DNA from: Martelella mediterranea DSM 17316
GTDB taxonomy: Bacteria; Pseudomonadota; Alphaproteobacteria; Rhizobiales; Rhizobiaceae
Direction of reading: 5' to 3'
Length of the DNA: 64,000 nt
NCBI RefSeq assembly: GCF_002043005.1
Contig: NZ_CP020330.1
Location: forward strand, 1,940,001-2,004,000
In this document: piece after piece, positions 15,666 to 23,515 of the stretch
Layout: each line of letters begins with the position of its first letter
Position numbering within the stretch: the first letter of the stretch is position 1
Notes under the pieces: generated by a model
Told to the model about the DNA's origin: nothing
Database searches by the model: none
Seen by the model: the letters and a program-made list of their open reading frames with translations, nothing else
Made by a program: the position numbers and the translations under genes

Positions 15666-16439
15666 ATGCGGGTGATCGACATCAATTCGGATCTGGGGGA
15701 GGGGTTTGGCCCCTACCGCATTGCCGATGACGAAGCGCTTCTGTCCATCGTCTCGTCGGCAAATATCGCCTGCGGCTTCCATGCCGGAGACCCGTTGATC
15801 ATGGATGAGACCGTGCGGATTGCCGTTCGCAATGGCGTCGATATCGGCGCCCATGTGGGGTTTGCCGACCGCATGGGGTTCGGGCGCCGTCAAATTCCGA
15901 TGGATAGCCGCGAACTGGAAACCATGCTTCTCTATCAGCTTGGCGCGTTGCAGGCGATTGCGGGCGCTCACGGGCGCAAGGTTAGCCATGTGAGCGCCCA
16001 TGGCGCGCTCGGCAACATGTCATTTGTCGACCCCGCGCTGGCGGCCTCTTTGATCCGGTCCTACAAGGCTTTCGATCCCGAGATGATTGTGGTGACCCTG
16101 CCGAACACCGAAGCCGAACGGGCTGCGCGCAAGGCGGGAATGCGCGTTGCCTGCCTGTTCCTCGCCGACCGCGCCTATGACGATGCGGGCCGGCTTGTGG
16201 CCCGCAATGTGGATGGCGCCGTCATCGCGGACCCGAAGGCAATCGCGCGACGCGTGACCCAGGCAATCGTTGAGGGCACGATCGACACGATTGAGGGCAA
16301 CACCATTCGCACACAGGTGCACTCCATCCTGGTCCACAGCGACACGCCCAAAGCCGTCGATCTCGGCCAGTCCATCCGAGCTGCTGTCGAGACGGCAGGT
16401 TTCACGGTGTCGGGCCTGAGGCAACATCCAGACCTTTGA
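15666..16439 (+). CDS. pxpA: 5-oxoprolinase subunit PxpA (LamB/YcsF family)
   Basis: 257 residues. It begins MRVIDINSDLGEGFGPYRIA, the LamB/YcsF signature, followed by SSANIACGFHAGDPLIMDET and IGAHVGFADRMGFGRRQIPM. The histidines and acidic residues in these stretches form the active-site cleft of this (beta/alpha) barrel family. It is the ring-opening subunit that works with the PxpBC ATP-dependent complex. ATG at 15666 is one base after the preceding stop. PxpA proteins in related clusters sometimes act on ring compounds other than plain pyroglutamate. Confidence 0.92.
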   Translation: MRVIDINSDLGEGFGPYRIADDEALLSIVSSANIACGFHAGDPLIMDETVRIAVRNGVDIGAHVGFADRMGFGRRQIPMDSRELETMLLYQLGALQAIAGAHGRKVSHVSAHGALGNMSFVDPALAASLIRSYKAFDPEMIVVTLPNTEAERAARKAGMRVACLFLADRAYDDAGRLVARNVDGAVIADPKAIARRVTQAIVEGTIDTIEGNTIRTQVHSILVHSDTPKAVDLGQSIRAAVETAGFTVSGLRQHPDL

Positions 16440-16597
16440 ACGGTGGGACTGCTGCGCGAGATAGGTGGACCGTGCTTCTTTTAAATTTTCCCCTGGCTGC
16501 GAATAGAAAACACGACGGGACAAGATCTTGGCGACCGCCAAGGGCTCGAAATCGATGTGACCGTCGTCCGCAGCCGCTACGCGCGGTCCGCGCCCAT

Positions 16598-16684
16598 CAA
16601 CAGGCTTGTCCAGAAAGGCCTCAATCGCGGCGCGGTGCTCCTTGGTGGCGACAGTCTTCGCGCTATCGGCGGCGGTGCGAACGC
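16598..16684 (-). pseudogene. Possible C-terminal fragment of an enoyl-CoA hydratase
   Basis: In the 303-base gap between pxpA and the nitrilase, one minus-strand frame reads RTAADSAKTVATKEHRAAIE followed by AFLDKP, which resembles the last helices of enoyl-CoA hydratases (an A-x-x-T-x-E-H/D-x-x-x-x-x-AFxxKR pattern). No start or remaining domain is present. The rest of the gap shows nothing else recognisable. The similarity is short and this could be chance. Confidence 0.3.
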
Positions 16685-16742
16685 AGGCGCTCTTCCGTTT
16701 CGACGATCTGCCGGCGTTGATGCCAGACCGCGCCCGCGGTCT

Positions 16743-17723
16743 CTATGTCCGTCTGCTGTCTGTGTCGTCTCCTTCAGAACCGGCAACCGGCGGCGGTTCA
16801 AAGCTGACGGCGTCTTTCTTGCCGGTGTCGACCGACAGCTTGAAAACATCCGGGCGGGCATAGTGACCAACCACATCCAGATCATATTTGCCGCGGGCGA
16901 TGACGCGCCGATCGATTTCCGCAATCCTGATCATCTCGCCCGAAAAATCCGGCTCGACCAGGATATTGCCGAGCGGGTCGATGATGCACGATCCGCCGCG
17001 GATCAGCACGGTGGCTGGGTCATCGCCTTGAATGGGCGCGTAATCCGTCGGCGCATCGCCGCGGGTGAAATACTGGCAGGCCGACAGAACGAAGCAGCGG
17101 CCCTCGATGGCGATCGTCCGCATCGTCGGCAGCCAGGTATCGCGGTCATCGACCGTCGGCGCGCAGTAGAGTTCGACGCCCTGGGCATACATCGCCATGC
17201 GCAGAAGCGGCATGTAGTTTTCCCAGCAGATCACGCTGCCGATGCGCCCGAGCGGCGTTTCCGCGACGCCGATGGTCGATCCGTCTCCGAAGCCCCAGAC
17301 AAGACGCTCCAGCGCCGTCGGCATCAGCTTTCGGTGCTTGGAAAGGAGTGCGCCCGTGGGGCCATAGGTCAGCGTGCTGCAAAACAGGGTTCCGCCGTCG
17401 CGCTCGATGACGCCGGTGACGAGGTGTACGCCATTGTCGCGCGCGACCGCGGCGAGGCGCTCTGCCTCCGGTCCCGCCATCTCGATCGCGCTTGCAAAGT
17501 AACGGCGAAAATCCTCGCGTCCTTCCGGGCTGCGCATGCCGAGGCGCGCGCCGAAATCCAGACCCTTCGGATAGCCGCCGACAAAGGCTTCCGGCAGCAC
17601 CACGAGCTCAGCCCCTTGATGGGCGGCGTCATGCACGAGGTCGGCCAGTTTCTCTATGGTGCGGGGGGTATCGAACAATACCGGTGCGGCCTGAACCACG
17701 GCTGCTTTAAAAGGTTGGGACAT
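16743..17723 (-). CDS. Nitrilase/carbon-nitrogen hydrolase family protein
   Basis: 326 residues starting MSQPFKAAVVQAAPVLFDTP. The catalytic triad of the nitrilase branch is visible: Glu in VVLPEAFVGGYPKGLDFG, Lys in LSKHRKLMPTALER, and Cys in IGSVICWENYMPLLRMAMYA. The CWEN context and the length point to true nitrilases (nitrile to carboxylate plus ammonia) rather than amidases. The longer open frame to 18254 is an antisense shadow of the upstream gene; the ATG at 17723 has GGAATG upstream. Twenty bases separate it from the MocR regulator on the same strand, so both are probably one unit under MocR control. Confidence 0.9.
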   Translation of the reverse strand: MSQPFKAAVVQAAPVLFDTPRTIEKLADLVHDAAHQGAELVVLPEAFVGGYPKGLDFGARLGMRSPEGREDFRRYFASAIEMAGPEAERLAAVARDNGVHLVTGVIERDGGTLFCSTLTYGPTGALLSKHRKLMPTALERLVWGFGDGSTIGVAETPLGRIGSVICWENYMPLLRMAMYAQGVELYCAPTVDDRDTWLPTMRTIAIEGRCFVLSACQYFTRGDAPTDYAPIQGDDPATVLIRGGSCIIDPLGNILVEPDFSGEMIRIAEIDRRVIARGKYDLDVVGHYARPDVFKLSVDTGKKDAVSFEPPPVAGSEGDDTDSRRT

Positions 17724-17743
17724 GAAAACATTCCTCCGGAAAA

Positions 17744-19117
17744 TCAGACGATGGCTCTGGTGCCGGGCAGGGGCTGGGCAATGAGGCCGGACAGCAGGGA
17801 AAGTCCTTCCTCCAGCACGTCGCGGTCGGGCGCCACTCCAAGCGAAATCCGCACTGCCTCGAGGGGGTGCGCGACGGTCGCGAAGGCAAGCGCCGGCACG
17901 ATGGAAACGCCTGCCCGGTTCGCATGTTCGGCCAAATCCGATGCACGCCAATGCGACGGCAGGCGAAGCCAGAGGTGATGCCCGTGCGGATCGGCGGAAA
18001 AGTCCAGACCTGCGAGGTTGGTCGCGGCGATCTTCTGGCGGGCCATGTTCTCCGAACGGATCGACCGGGCGGTTGCATTGAGCGCGCCGGTTGCGATCCA
18101 GCGGCTTGCCAGCGCCGACATCAGCGGCGGCGCCATCAGCATGGTCGCGCGCAGGACGCTGGCGAGACGACGCGCTGCATGGTCGGAAGGGGTTGCGACA
18201 TAGGCGACCCGTAGCGCCGGCGTGGCGCATTTCGAAAGGGTGGCGATGTGCCATGTGATATCCGGGGCGAGCACAGAAAGCGTCGGCGCCGGATCGGGCA
18301 GGAGAGCCGCATAAGGGTCGTCTTCCACGATCACGACGTCATGGCGGCGCGCAATCTCGGCGAGCGTCCGCCGGCGCTCTTCCGGCAGCGTTGCCGTCGT
18401 CGGATTGTCGATGCTGGGAATAACGTAAAGCAGCTTCACATGGCGATCCCTGCATGCCTTTTCGAAGGCGTCGGGCAGTATCCCGTCGCTGTCCATGGCC
18501 AGCGGCGCGATTGAAAGCGCCTTCTGGATCGCGACCGCCTTCAAGCCGGGATAGGTCATGGCGCCTGCGGCGACAACGTCGCCCCGCCCGAGCAGAAGGT
18601 CGCAGATAGCGAACAAGGCACACTGGGCGCCGGCGCTGACAACGAGACGTTCCGGGCCGAGACCGTCGATCCGCTCGCCAAGCCAGCGCGCGGCGGCAAT
18701 CCTATCCGGCTCCGCGCCGGTGCTTTCCTGATAATGAAGATGCAGCATTCCCGCCGGGCTGTTCAGGATTTCCTTCAGCGTGTCGGGGATCATGTGGCCG
18801 AAAGCCGCGTCGGCTGGTTGCGGCGGAATGTTCATGCTGAGATCGATGAAGGGCGTGGCGTTCTCCGCTGCGCCGTATGGTATTTCGGAAATGAACGTGC
18901 CGCGTCCGGCCTGCGCCGACACCAGGCCGCGCCGGCGCGCCTCGTTGAAGGCGCGGGTTACGGTCGTCAGATCGACGTCAAGCGCTTCCGCGATGGCGCG
19001 CTGTGCCGGCAGGCGCTCTCCCCGGACGACCCGGCCGGACTGGATATCAGCCTCGAGCGCCTCGACAATGCCGAGATATTTCATCCGGGCACCTTCGATC
19101 AGTCGCGGTGTCCACAT
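17744..19117 (-). CDS. MocR/GntR-type regulator with aminotransferase-like domain
   Basis: 457 residues. The first 70 hold a GntR winged helix: [20 protein letters not shown], then [20 protein letters not shown] and [14 protein letters not shown]. The rest is a PLP fold-type I domain with [35 protein letters not shown] and [14 protein letters not shown], where the lysine should bind PLP. MocR proteins sense PLP or amine adducts and control vitamin B6 or nitrogen catabolism genes. The ATG at 19117 has GGAG nine bases upstream. The nitrilase follows immediately. Repeated TTGTATG boxes lie upstream. Confidence 0.9.
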   Translation of the reverse strand: MWTPRLIEGARMKYLGIVEALEADIQSGRVVRGERLPAQRAIAEALDVDLTTVTRAFNEARRRGLVSAQAGRGTFISEIPYGAAENATPFIDLSMNIPPQPADAAFGHMIPDTLKEILNSPAGMLHLHYQESTGAEPDRIAAARWLGERIDGLGPERLVVSAGAQCALFAICDLLLGRGDVVAAGAMTYPGLKAVAIQKALSIAPLAMDSDGILPDAFEKACRDRHVKLLYVIPSIDNPTTATLPEERRRTLAEIARRHDVVIVEDDPYAALLPDPAPTLSVLAPDITWHIATLSKCATPALRVAYVATPSDHAARRLASVLRATMLMAPPLMSALASRWIATGALNATARSIRSENMARQKIAATNLAGLDFSADPHGHHLWLRLPSHWRASDLAEHANRAGVSIVPALAFATVAHPLEAVRISLGVAPDRDVLEEGLSLLSGLIAQPLPGTRAIV

Positions 19118-19136
19118 CGCCTTAAACTCCAAAAGC

Positions 19137-19160
19137 CATACAAAAACTATATATTGTATG
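19137..19160. promoter_or_regulatory. Candidate MocR operator, CATACAA ... TTGTATG
   Basis: CATACAA (19137-19143) and TTGTATG (19154-19160) form a perfect inverted pair with ten AT-rich bases between, 20 bases upstream of the MocR start. The same heptamer TTGTATG returns at 19252-19258 and 19327-19333 in direct orientation. Position and repetition fit an autoregulatory site. Confidence 0.4.
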
Positions 19161-19392
19161 GATATGTGTGTAAAGCGGATATGATGTAAGTCGACCAGAT
19201 AGCGCCGTAAAAATATGTTTAAGCTATATAAACTGACTTTTTGTAATTGATTTGTATGTCGTGGCGGGAAGTGTATGGACGAAAATTGATTGCAATAGGC
19301 GCATACACGAACTATGTTTCAGCAAATTGTATGGCTCCGCGAGCATTCCACACGCGGTTGGAACATGGCCGCACAGCGCGGGTTGGCACATT

Positions 19393-19505
19393 ATGGTGGA
19401 TTACGATGACACGTTTCAGATCCTGCTCTCAGAGCTGAAACTTGAGGGACGATACAGGACATTCGCGTAGCTGGACCGCATCGCGGGCGCTTTCCCGGCA
19501 GTGCC
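19393..19505 (+). pseudogene. N-terminal fragment resembling 5-aminolevulinate synthase
   Basis: Within the 450-base gap between the MocR gene and the next small gene, an ATG at 19393 gives MVDYDDTFQILLSELKLEGR followed by YRTFA, a TAG, then LDRIAGAFPAVPRLRP. Alphaproteobacterial HemA starts with a short acidic helix, EGRYRVFADLERIAGRFP. The resemblance spans the stop codon in the same frame. The remaining 370 residues of the enzyme are missing. The rest of the gap is AT-rich and holds only the TTGTATG boxes. Confidence 0.4.
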
Positions 19506-19570
19506 GCGCCTGAGGCCGCACAATCTCGCAGTCGAGAGCGTAAAACAACACAAAGTGACAGGGTAAAACG

Positions 19571-19759
19571 ATGAACTGGGTTCCTATAGTCCTCATCATT
19601 TTCAAGATTGGCGTGCTGGGCGCGACCATGTTCTTCGCAATCAAGTCGCACCGTGATGGAGAAAAGGAGCAGGAAAGAGAGAAGGCAGCCAACCGACGGG
19701 ATGCCCCCGACGAGCACGCCTTGGATCCCTCAACGCCCGACTTGAAGGTCGATGGTTGA
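19571..19759 (+). CDS. Small single-pass membrane protein, hypothetical
   Basis: 62 residues: an N-terminal hydrophobic segment (VPIVLIIFKIGVLGATMFFA) followed by a strongly charged tail (KSHRDGEKEQEREKAANRRD). AGGG lies seven bases before the ATG. I do not recognise a family. Single-helix proteins with a basic/acidic cytosolic tail are common in rhizobia, and codon use looks normal, but a protein this short could be a chance frame. Confidence 0.45.
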   Translation: MNWVPIVLIIFKIGVLGATMFFAIKSHRDGEKEQEREKAANRRDAPDEHALDPSTPDLKVDG

Positions 19760-19946
19760 CATCAAAGTGAACATAATTGGCCGACCTGCACTTAAAGAGG
19801 GCGCGTTGATTTACACATCAGGCCGGATTTCCGATCTGGTCGCGCTGAAACGCCTGGCCGCATGATGTGCTTGTCGAGGCCGGGCAGGGGCTCGGCTGGC
19901 GTGGCACCGTCCGCAAGGTCGCCCGAAACAGAATGGACATCAGCCC

Positions 19947-20363
19947 ATGACAGAACCAAAAGACAATACGATGACCGAGACAAATGACCAATGGCCTCGG
20001 CTCGAACCCTGGCGTGTCGGCATCCGCGGCAAATGTCCGCGCTGTGGCAAGGGCAAGCTGTTTTCAAGCTTCCTCAAGCTTGCACCCCGTTGCGACGTCT
20101 GCGGGCTCGACTATGACTTCGCCGAACCGGCCGACGGCCCCGCCTTTTTCGTGATCTGCTTCGGCTGCGTGCCCTCGGTGTTCTTCGCCGTGTGGGCTGA
20201 AGTCACCTTTCAGCCCTCGATGTGGTTTCATGTCCTGGTTTCGATGCCGCTCGTTTTCCTGTCCTGCGTGCCGCTGTTGCGGCCGCTCAAGGGCTGGCTG
20301 GTCGCAAGCCAGTTTCACCACAAGGCCGAGGAAGGAAAGCTGGTCGAGCGAGAGGATGCATAG
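19947..20363 (+). CDS. DUF983 family membrane protein
   Basis: 138 residues (an internal ATG at 19971 gives 130). After WRVGIRGKCPRCGKGKLFSS comes a second Cys pair, CDVCGLDYDF; together they form the zinc ribbon of DUF983. Two hydrophobic helices follow (FFVICFGCVPSVFFAVW and FHVLVSMPLVFLSC). The family is widespread in alphaproteobacteria and often near cytochrome oxidase assembly genes, but its reaction is unknown. Here it stands alone, directly before the damaged oppD gene and the IS cluster. Confidence 0.85.
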   Translation: MTEPKDNTMTETNDQWPRLEPWRVGIRGKCPRCGKGKLFSSFLKLAPRCDVCGLDYDFAEPADGPAFFVICFGCVPSVFFAVWAEVTFQPSMWFHVLVSMPLVFLSCVPLLRPLKGWLVASQFHHKAEEGKLVEREDA

Positions 20364-20429
20364 ATTCGGCATGCTGGAGTATCCGTTCGAATGGACAACC
20401 TTTTGAAAGTCCACAGCTAGAGCGCGCCC

Positions 20430-20467
20430 CGGCAGCGGATAGGACGAGAGCCAGACGGTGTTTGCGA
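20430..20467 (+). pseudogene. oppD-like ABC ATPase fragment left of the IS insertion
   Basis: The bases before the IS contain GGCAGCGG and then, after a short insertion with a TAG, a frame reading ESQTVFA that continues across the target site as MMGLLAANDEATGS at 22962. Oligopeptide-type OppD/DppD proteins have GSGKSQTxxAxMGLLA around the Walker A loop. The Walker A loop itself is disrupted (the lysine codon region is replaced by GATAGGACG), so the gene was already broken on this side; its N-terminal part is missing. Confidence 0.5.
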
Positions 20468-20569
20468 TGACCTGCACCCCTTGCGTCCCTCGTTCAATTC
20501 GAGAGTCTGCGGGTTAGTGCTCTGCGCCCATTTATTGGACCGCCGGCTGTTAGATTTTTCCGGCTCTGA

Positions 20570-21382
20570 TCACGATGGCGGGCTGGCAGCGCCACCGGGA
20601 TTGTGCAACGCGATCGGGACGTTGTATCCGATCGCCGAATGAGGACGATCCTCATTATAGTGCTTACGCCAATCCTCCAACTTTTCGCGCGCATCCGCAA
20701 GGGTCATGAACCAGTTTGCGTTCAGACATTCTGCACGCAGCTTGCTGTTGAAAGCTTCGATGAAGCCGTTGTCGGTCGGTTTGCCAGGCCGCGAGAAGTC
20801 CAGCGTGACCTTGTTCACATAGGCCCACAGATCGAGGTCACGGGAGATAAATTCGCTGCCATTGTCGACCCGTATCGTCTTCGGATAACCGCCTTTCCTG
20901 CAAATCCGTTCCAGCGTTTGCACCACATCCTCACCGCGATAGGTAAAGCGCGGGTCGGTGGCCGGGCTGAAGCGGGAATGGATATCCACAATGGTCAGGA
21001 TTCGCAGCTTCTTGCCTGCCGCGAGCTGATCATGAACAAAGTCCATCGCCCAGATATCGTTCGGCCCTACGGCCTCCTGGCGATCCTCGCGCAGCTTTAC
21101 CTTCACCCGGCGTTTCGGGTGCTTGTTCCTGAGCTGCAGCCCTAACGCCTTGTAAATCCTGCGGGTCTTCTTGATATTGACCATCCAGCCTTCTCGTCGA
21201 AGGAGTACGTGAACACGCCGATAGCCAAACCGGACGCGTGTCTCGCATATCTCCTTGATCCGTCTTTCAAGAGCGGCCTGACCGATGCGGCGGGATTTGT
21301 AATGGTAGGTCGAGGTGTCGAACGTCAGAACCTTGCAGGCTCGCCTGATCGACACCCCCCAGTCCACCAGCATCCCATCCAC
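20570..21382 (-). CDS. IS3-family transposase OrfB (inner IS)
   Basis: 270 residues as an independent frame. The rve integrase core has its DDE residues in the expected context: Asp in IWAMDFVHDQ, Asp in TIRVDNGSEFISRD, and Glu in FIEAFNSKLRAECLN. An HTH_21-type region precedes it (RIKEICETRVRFGYRRVHVL). The frame is open back to about 21420, and the sequence CGA-AAG-CTC just before the orfA stop allows a -1 slip at A-AAG, giving the [14 protein letters not shown] join usual for the OrfAB fusion transposase. The protein appears intact. Confidence 0.93.
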   Translation of the reverse strand: MDGMLVDWGVSIRRACKVLTFDTSTYHYKSRRIGQAALERRIKEICETRVRFGYRRVHVLLRREGWMVNIKKTRRIYKALGLQLRNKHPKRRVKVKLREDRQEAVGPNDIWAMDFVHDQLAAGKKLRILTIVDIHSRFSPATDPRFTYRGEDVVQTLERICRKGGYPKTIRVDNGSEFISRDLDLWAYVNKVTLDFSRPGKPTDNGFIEAFNSKLRAECLNANWFMTLADAREKLEDWRKHYNEDRPHSAIGYNVPIALHNPGGAASPPS

Positions 21383-21405
21383 AAGCTTGCGCGTTCGGGC
21401 AGGCC

Positions 21406-21672
21406 TCAGAGCTTTCGGCGGATGACATCCTGAAGCATCTCGCGGTCCAGCGTCAGGTCCGCCACGATCCGCTTCAGTTTCGCATTCTCATCTTCCAAAG
21501 CTTTCAGCCGGCGCATCTCGTCAGGCAGAAGACCTGCGTATTTTTTCTTCCAGTTGAAGTAGGTCGCCTGGCTGATCCCGGCCTTGCGGCAAATCTCCGC
21601 CACAGGCACACCGTCATCCCCCTGCTTCAGAATAAACACCTTCTGGGCGTCCGAAAACTTCGATGCCTTCAT
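21406..21672 (-). CDS. IS3-family transposase OrfA (inner IS)
   Basis: 88 residues beginning [20 protein letters not shown], an HTH_Tnp_1 domain ([20 protein letters not shown]) followed by the leucine-zipper-like coiled coil [20 protein letters not shown]. It binds the IS ends and regulates transposition; fused to OrfB by -1 frameshift it forms the active enzyme. The frame continues upstream to 21726 but the ATG at 21672 fits the family start. Confidence 0.92.
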   Translation of the reverse strand: MKASKFSDAQKVFILKQGDDGVPVAEICRKAGISQATYFNWKKKYAGLLPDEMRRLKALEDENAKLKRIVADLTLDREMLQDVIRRKL

Positions 21673-21754
21673 CTCTTCCACTCCTTCTCCCAGCCAGGAA
21701 AATACCGCGGAATACTCCAACAGCAAACGATCCAGTTTTCAGGGCGCAGAGCAT

Positions 21755-22625
21755 TAGTGATTGGTATTTTGGTTGGTCTGCGTGGGCAAGGGCCTGTGCG
21801 GCTTCTGCATCAAAACCTTCCATTTCTCGCCGCACTTCGATCGGTGTCTTGTTGCCCAGCGATGAGTGCGGCCTGACATTGTTGTAGTCGTATCGCCACA
21901 GGGCCAGTTTCCGGCGCGCTTCCTCCAACGTGTCGAACACCTCTTCATTCAACAGCTCATCGCGCAAGCTGCCATTGAAGCTTTCGATAAAGGCGTTCTG
22001 CTGTGGCTTTCCCGGGTCGATATAGTGCCACGGGATGGAGCGCTTGTCGGCCCACTGCAAAATGGCCCGGCTGGTGAACTCCGTCCCATTATCGCTGACG
22101 ATGCGGGCCGGCTTTCCATAAAGACGAACCAGTGCATCAAGCTCCCGGGTAACGCGCGCACCGGAGATGCTGGTATCGGCAATCAGACACAGGTTTTCCC
22201 GGCAGCAATCGTCAATCACCACCAGAACGCGGAATTTTCGGGAAGCGCCGAAGCTGTCCGACAGGAAATCGAGTGACCAGCGGGCGTTGGGATGTGCGGC
22301 CTGCGGCATCGGCGACAAGTGAGCCACGTGCCCGTTTGCGTCCGCGCCGGCGTTTTACCGACAGCCCCTCTTCGCGATAGAGCCGATAGAGCTTCTTGTG
22401 ATTCATGATCATACCCTTGCGCTCAAGCAGGACGCCGATCCGGCGATAGCCAAAACGACGCCGAACATCGGCGATATCCTTCATCTCCTTGCGGACTTCC
22501 GGGCTGTCCGGCGGGCGTTGTCGCCGGACGGTCTTCGGGTCGACACTGACAAGCCTGCAGGCGCGGCGTTGCGAGATGTCGTGATCCCGCATCGCACGCA
22601 GCGCTGCATCTCGCCGCCTGCTCAA
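21755..22625 (-). pseudogene. IS3-family transposase OrfB of the outer IS, frameshifted and interrupted
   Basis: From 22625 the frame reads SRRRDAALRAMRDHDISQRR, then IADVRRRFGYRRIGVLLERK and [14 protein letters not shown]. At about 22320 it shifts frame and continues with [37 protein letters not shown], and the DDE core [14 protein letters not shown] and [15 protein letters not shown]. The inner IS then cuts it after KYQSL; its last codons TRRLSN and stop lie at 20494-20513 on the far side. One frameshift and one insertion make it inactive. Confidence 0.88.
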
Positions 22626-22630
22626 TGTCG

Positions 22631-22894
22631 TCAGTTGTTTCCCAGGAGGTCCTTCAGCACGACATTGTCGAGCATCGTGTCAGCCAGTAGCCGCTTGAGC
22701 TTGGCGTTCTCGTCTTCCAAAGCCTTGAGACGGGCGGCTTCAGAAACCTCCATGCCACCATATTTGGCCTTGAACTTATAAAAACTCGCCGGGCTGAGGC
22801 CGTGCTTGCGGCAGATCTCGGACGTCGGAAGTCCGGCTTCCTGTTCCTTGATCATCCCAATAATCTGCGCCTCGGTGAAACGGCTCTTTCGCAT
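22631..22894 (-). CDS. IS3-family transposase OrfA of the outer IS
   Basis: 87 residues: MRKSRFTEAQIIGMIKEQEA, the HTH stretch LPTSEICRKHGLSPASFYKF and a coiled coil [20 protein letters not shown]. Intact. Its last codons contain the heptamer G-GGA-AAC at 22637-22643 in the zero frame, a canonical -1 slippery site that would join it to OrfB as GKQLTTLSRRRD. Without a working OrfB it may still bind IS ends. Confidence 0.9.
   Translation of the reverse strand: MRKSRFTEAQIIGMIKEQEAGLPTSEICRKHGLSPASFYKFKAKYGGMEVSEAARLKALEDENAKLKRLLADTMLDNVVLKDLLGNN
22637..22643 (-). promoter_or_regulatory. Programmed -1 frameshift heptamer G GGA AAC
   Basis: On the minus strand the orfA frame reads CTG GGA AAC AAC TGA. 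The heptamer G-GGA-AAC fits X-XXY-YYZ in the zero frame two codons before the stop, and the -1 frame after it is open into orfB. This is the standard IS3 way of making the OrfAB transposase. Confidence 0.65.
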
Positions 22895-22958
22895 AAATCT
22901 GCTCCATATGAATGAGCAAACTCTACATCAAAACGCGGGACCATGCGGGGGCAGGTCA

Positions 22959-23044
22959 GCGATGATGGGTCTTCTGGCCGCAAACGACGAGGCCACCGGT
23001 TCGGTAAAATTCGACGGAACCGAAATTCTCAACGCCCCGCCTAG
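22959..23044 (+). pseudogene. oppD-like ABC ATPase fragment right of the IS insertion
   Basis: The frame MMGLLAANDEATGSVKFDGT followed by EILNAPP continues the fragment at 20430-20467 across the GCGA duplication and matches the stretch after Walker A in OppD/DppD proteins. It ends at CTAG (23041-23044), where the IS5-family remnant begins. The rest of oppD, including the signature and Walker B, is gone. Confidence 0.6.
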
Positions 23045-23515
23045 GACGAATCGACATTCACCGGATCCAGATGGCGATTGCGGCAAGGTAGGCAAATCCC
23101 TCGAAGTGACGTCTTCACCTGTCATATCGCGTGGCGAAACGTCGGAAGTGTTTGAGCCGATTGAAGCAACGTTCGATACGGTGGCGGTAGGCTTCCGTAT
23201 CGTGGGGAATGATGATCTTGCGCGAATGGTCCAAGAGGATGACCGCCGCAGCCTTCATGGCGGCAATCTTCTCACGCAAGGCATTGCTGTCATAGGCTTT
23301 ATCAGCAAGAACAGCGCAAGCGGTCTGTCCTTCCAGAAGCGCTTCAGCCTGGGTGCAGTCGCCAACCTGTCCGGCGGTGACGATGAGACGTACCGGACAA
23401 CCGAGCGTATCGGCCAGCATATGGATCTTGGTCGTCAGTCCGCCTCGCGAACACCCCAACGCCTGATCCTTTGCCCCCTTTTCCGCTCGCCGTCTGCTGA
23501 TGGGCGCGGACGATG
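23045..23515 (-). mobile_element. Truncated IS5-family (IS427-group-like) element
   Basis: The left end follows CTAG, the usual target of the IS427 group. On the minus strand the transposase C-terminal half is readable. The right part, with the start of the transposase and the right inverted repeat, is missing: the sequence passes straight into an oppF-like ABC gene near 23512. A deletion from the IS into oppD/oppF explains the structure. Confidence 0.7.
23058..23515 (-). pseudogene. IS5-family transposase, C-terminal part with stop and frameshift
   Basis: Readable pieces are IVRAHQQTASGKGGK, then after a one-base frame change DQALGCSRGGLTTKIHMLAD, LADKAYDSNALREKIAAMKA and RIERCFNRLKHFRRFATRYD. 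An in-frame TGA follows at about 23111, after which RRHFEGFAYLAAIAIWIR and the natural stop (23058-23060) are still visible. The Tyr-(2)-Arg-(3)-Glu-(6)-Lys-type end of the DDE domain is present, but the N-terminal DDE aspartate is lost. Confidence 0.8.

Larger units (their letters stand above)
20518..21753 (-). mobile_element. IS407-like IS3-family element (inner), nested in the outer IS
   Basis: Perfect 12-base terminal inverted repeats TGCTCTGCGCCC (20518-20529) and GGGCGCAGAGCA (21742-21753), flanked by TTAG on both sides (20514-20517 and 21754-21757). The length is 1236 bases and the duplication 4 bases, both as in the IS407 group. It holds intact orfA and orfB. It landed near the end of the outer element's orfB: deleting it with one TTAG restores the orfB C-terminus KYQSLTRRLSN. 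Confidence 0.92.
20468..22958 (-). mobile_element. IS3-family element (outer), interrupted by a second IS
   Basis: The ends read TGACCTGCACCCC on the left (20468) and, reverse-complemented, TGACCTGCCCCC on the right (22958). The bases GCGA flank both sides (20464-20467 and 22959-22962), a 4-bp target duplication. Removing the inner element and its extra TTAG leaves about 1251 bases, normal for IS3. It carries orfA (22631-22894) and a frameshifted, interrupted orfB on the minus strand. It sits in an oppD-like gene, whose frame reads through the empty site. Confidence 0.85.

Noticed and set aside
16557..17978. Plus-strand open frame over the nitrilase gene
   Set aside because: Antisense shadow; the minus strand has the complete nitrilase catalytic triad.
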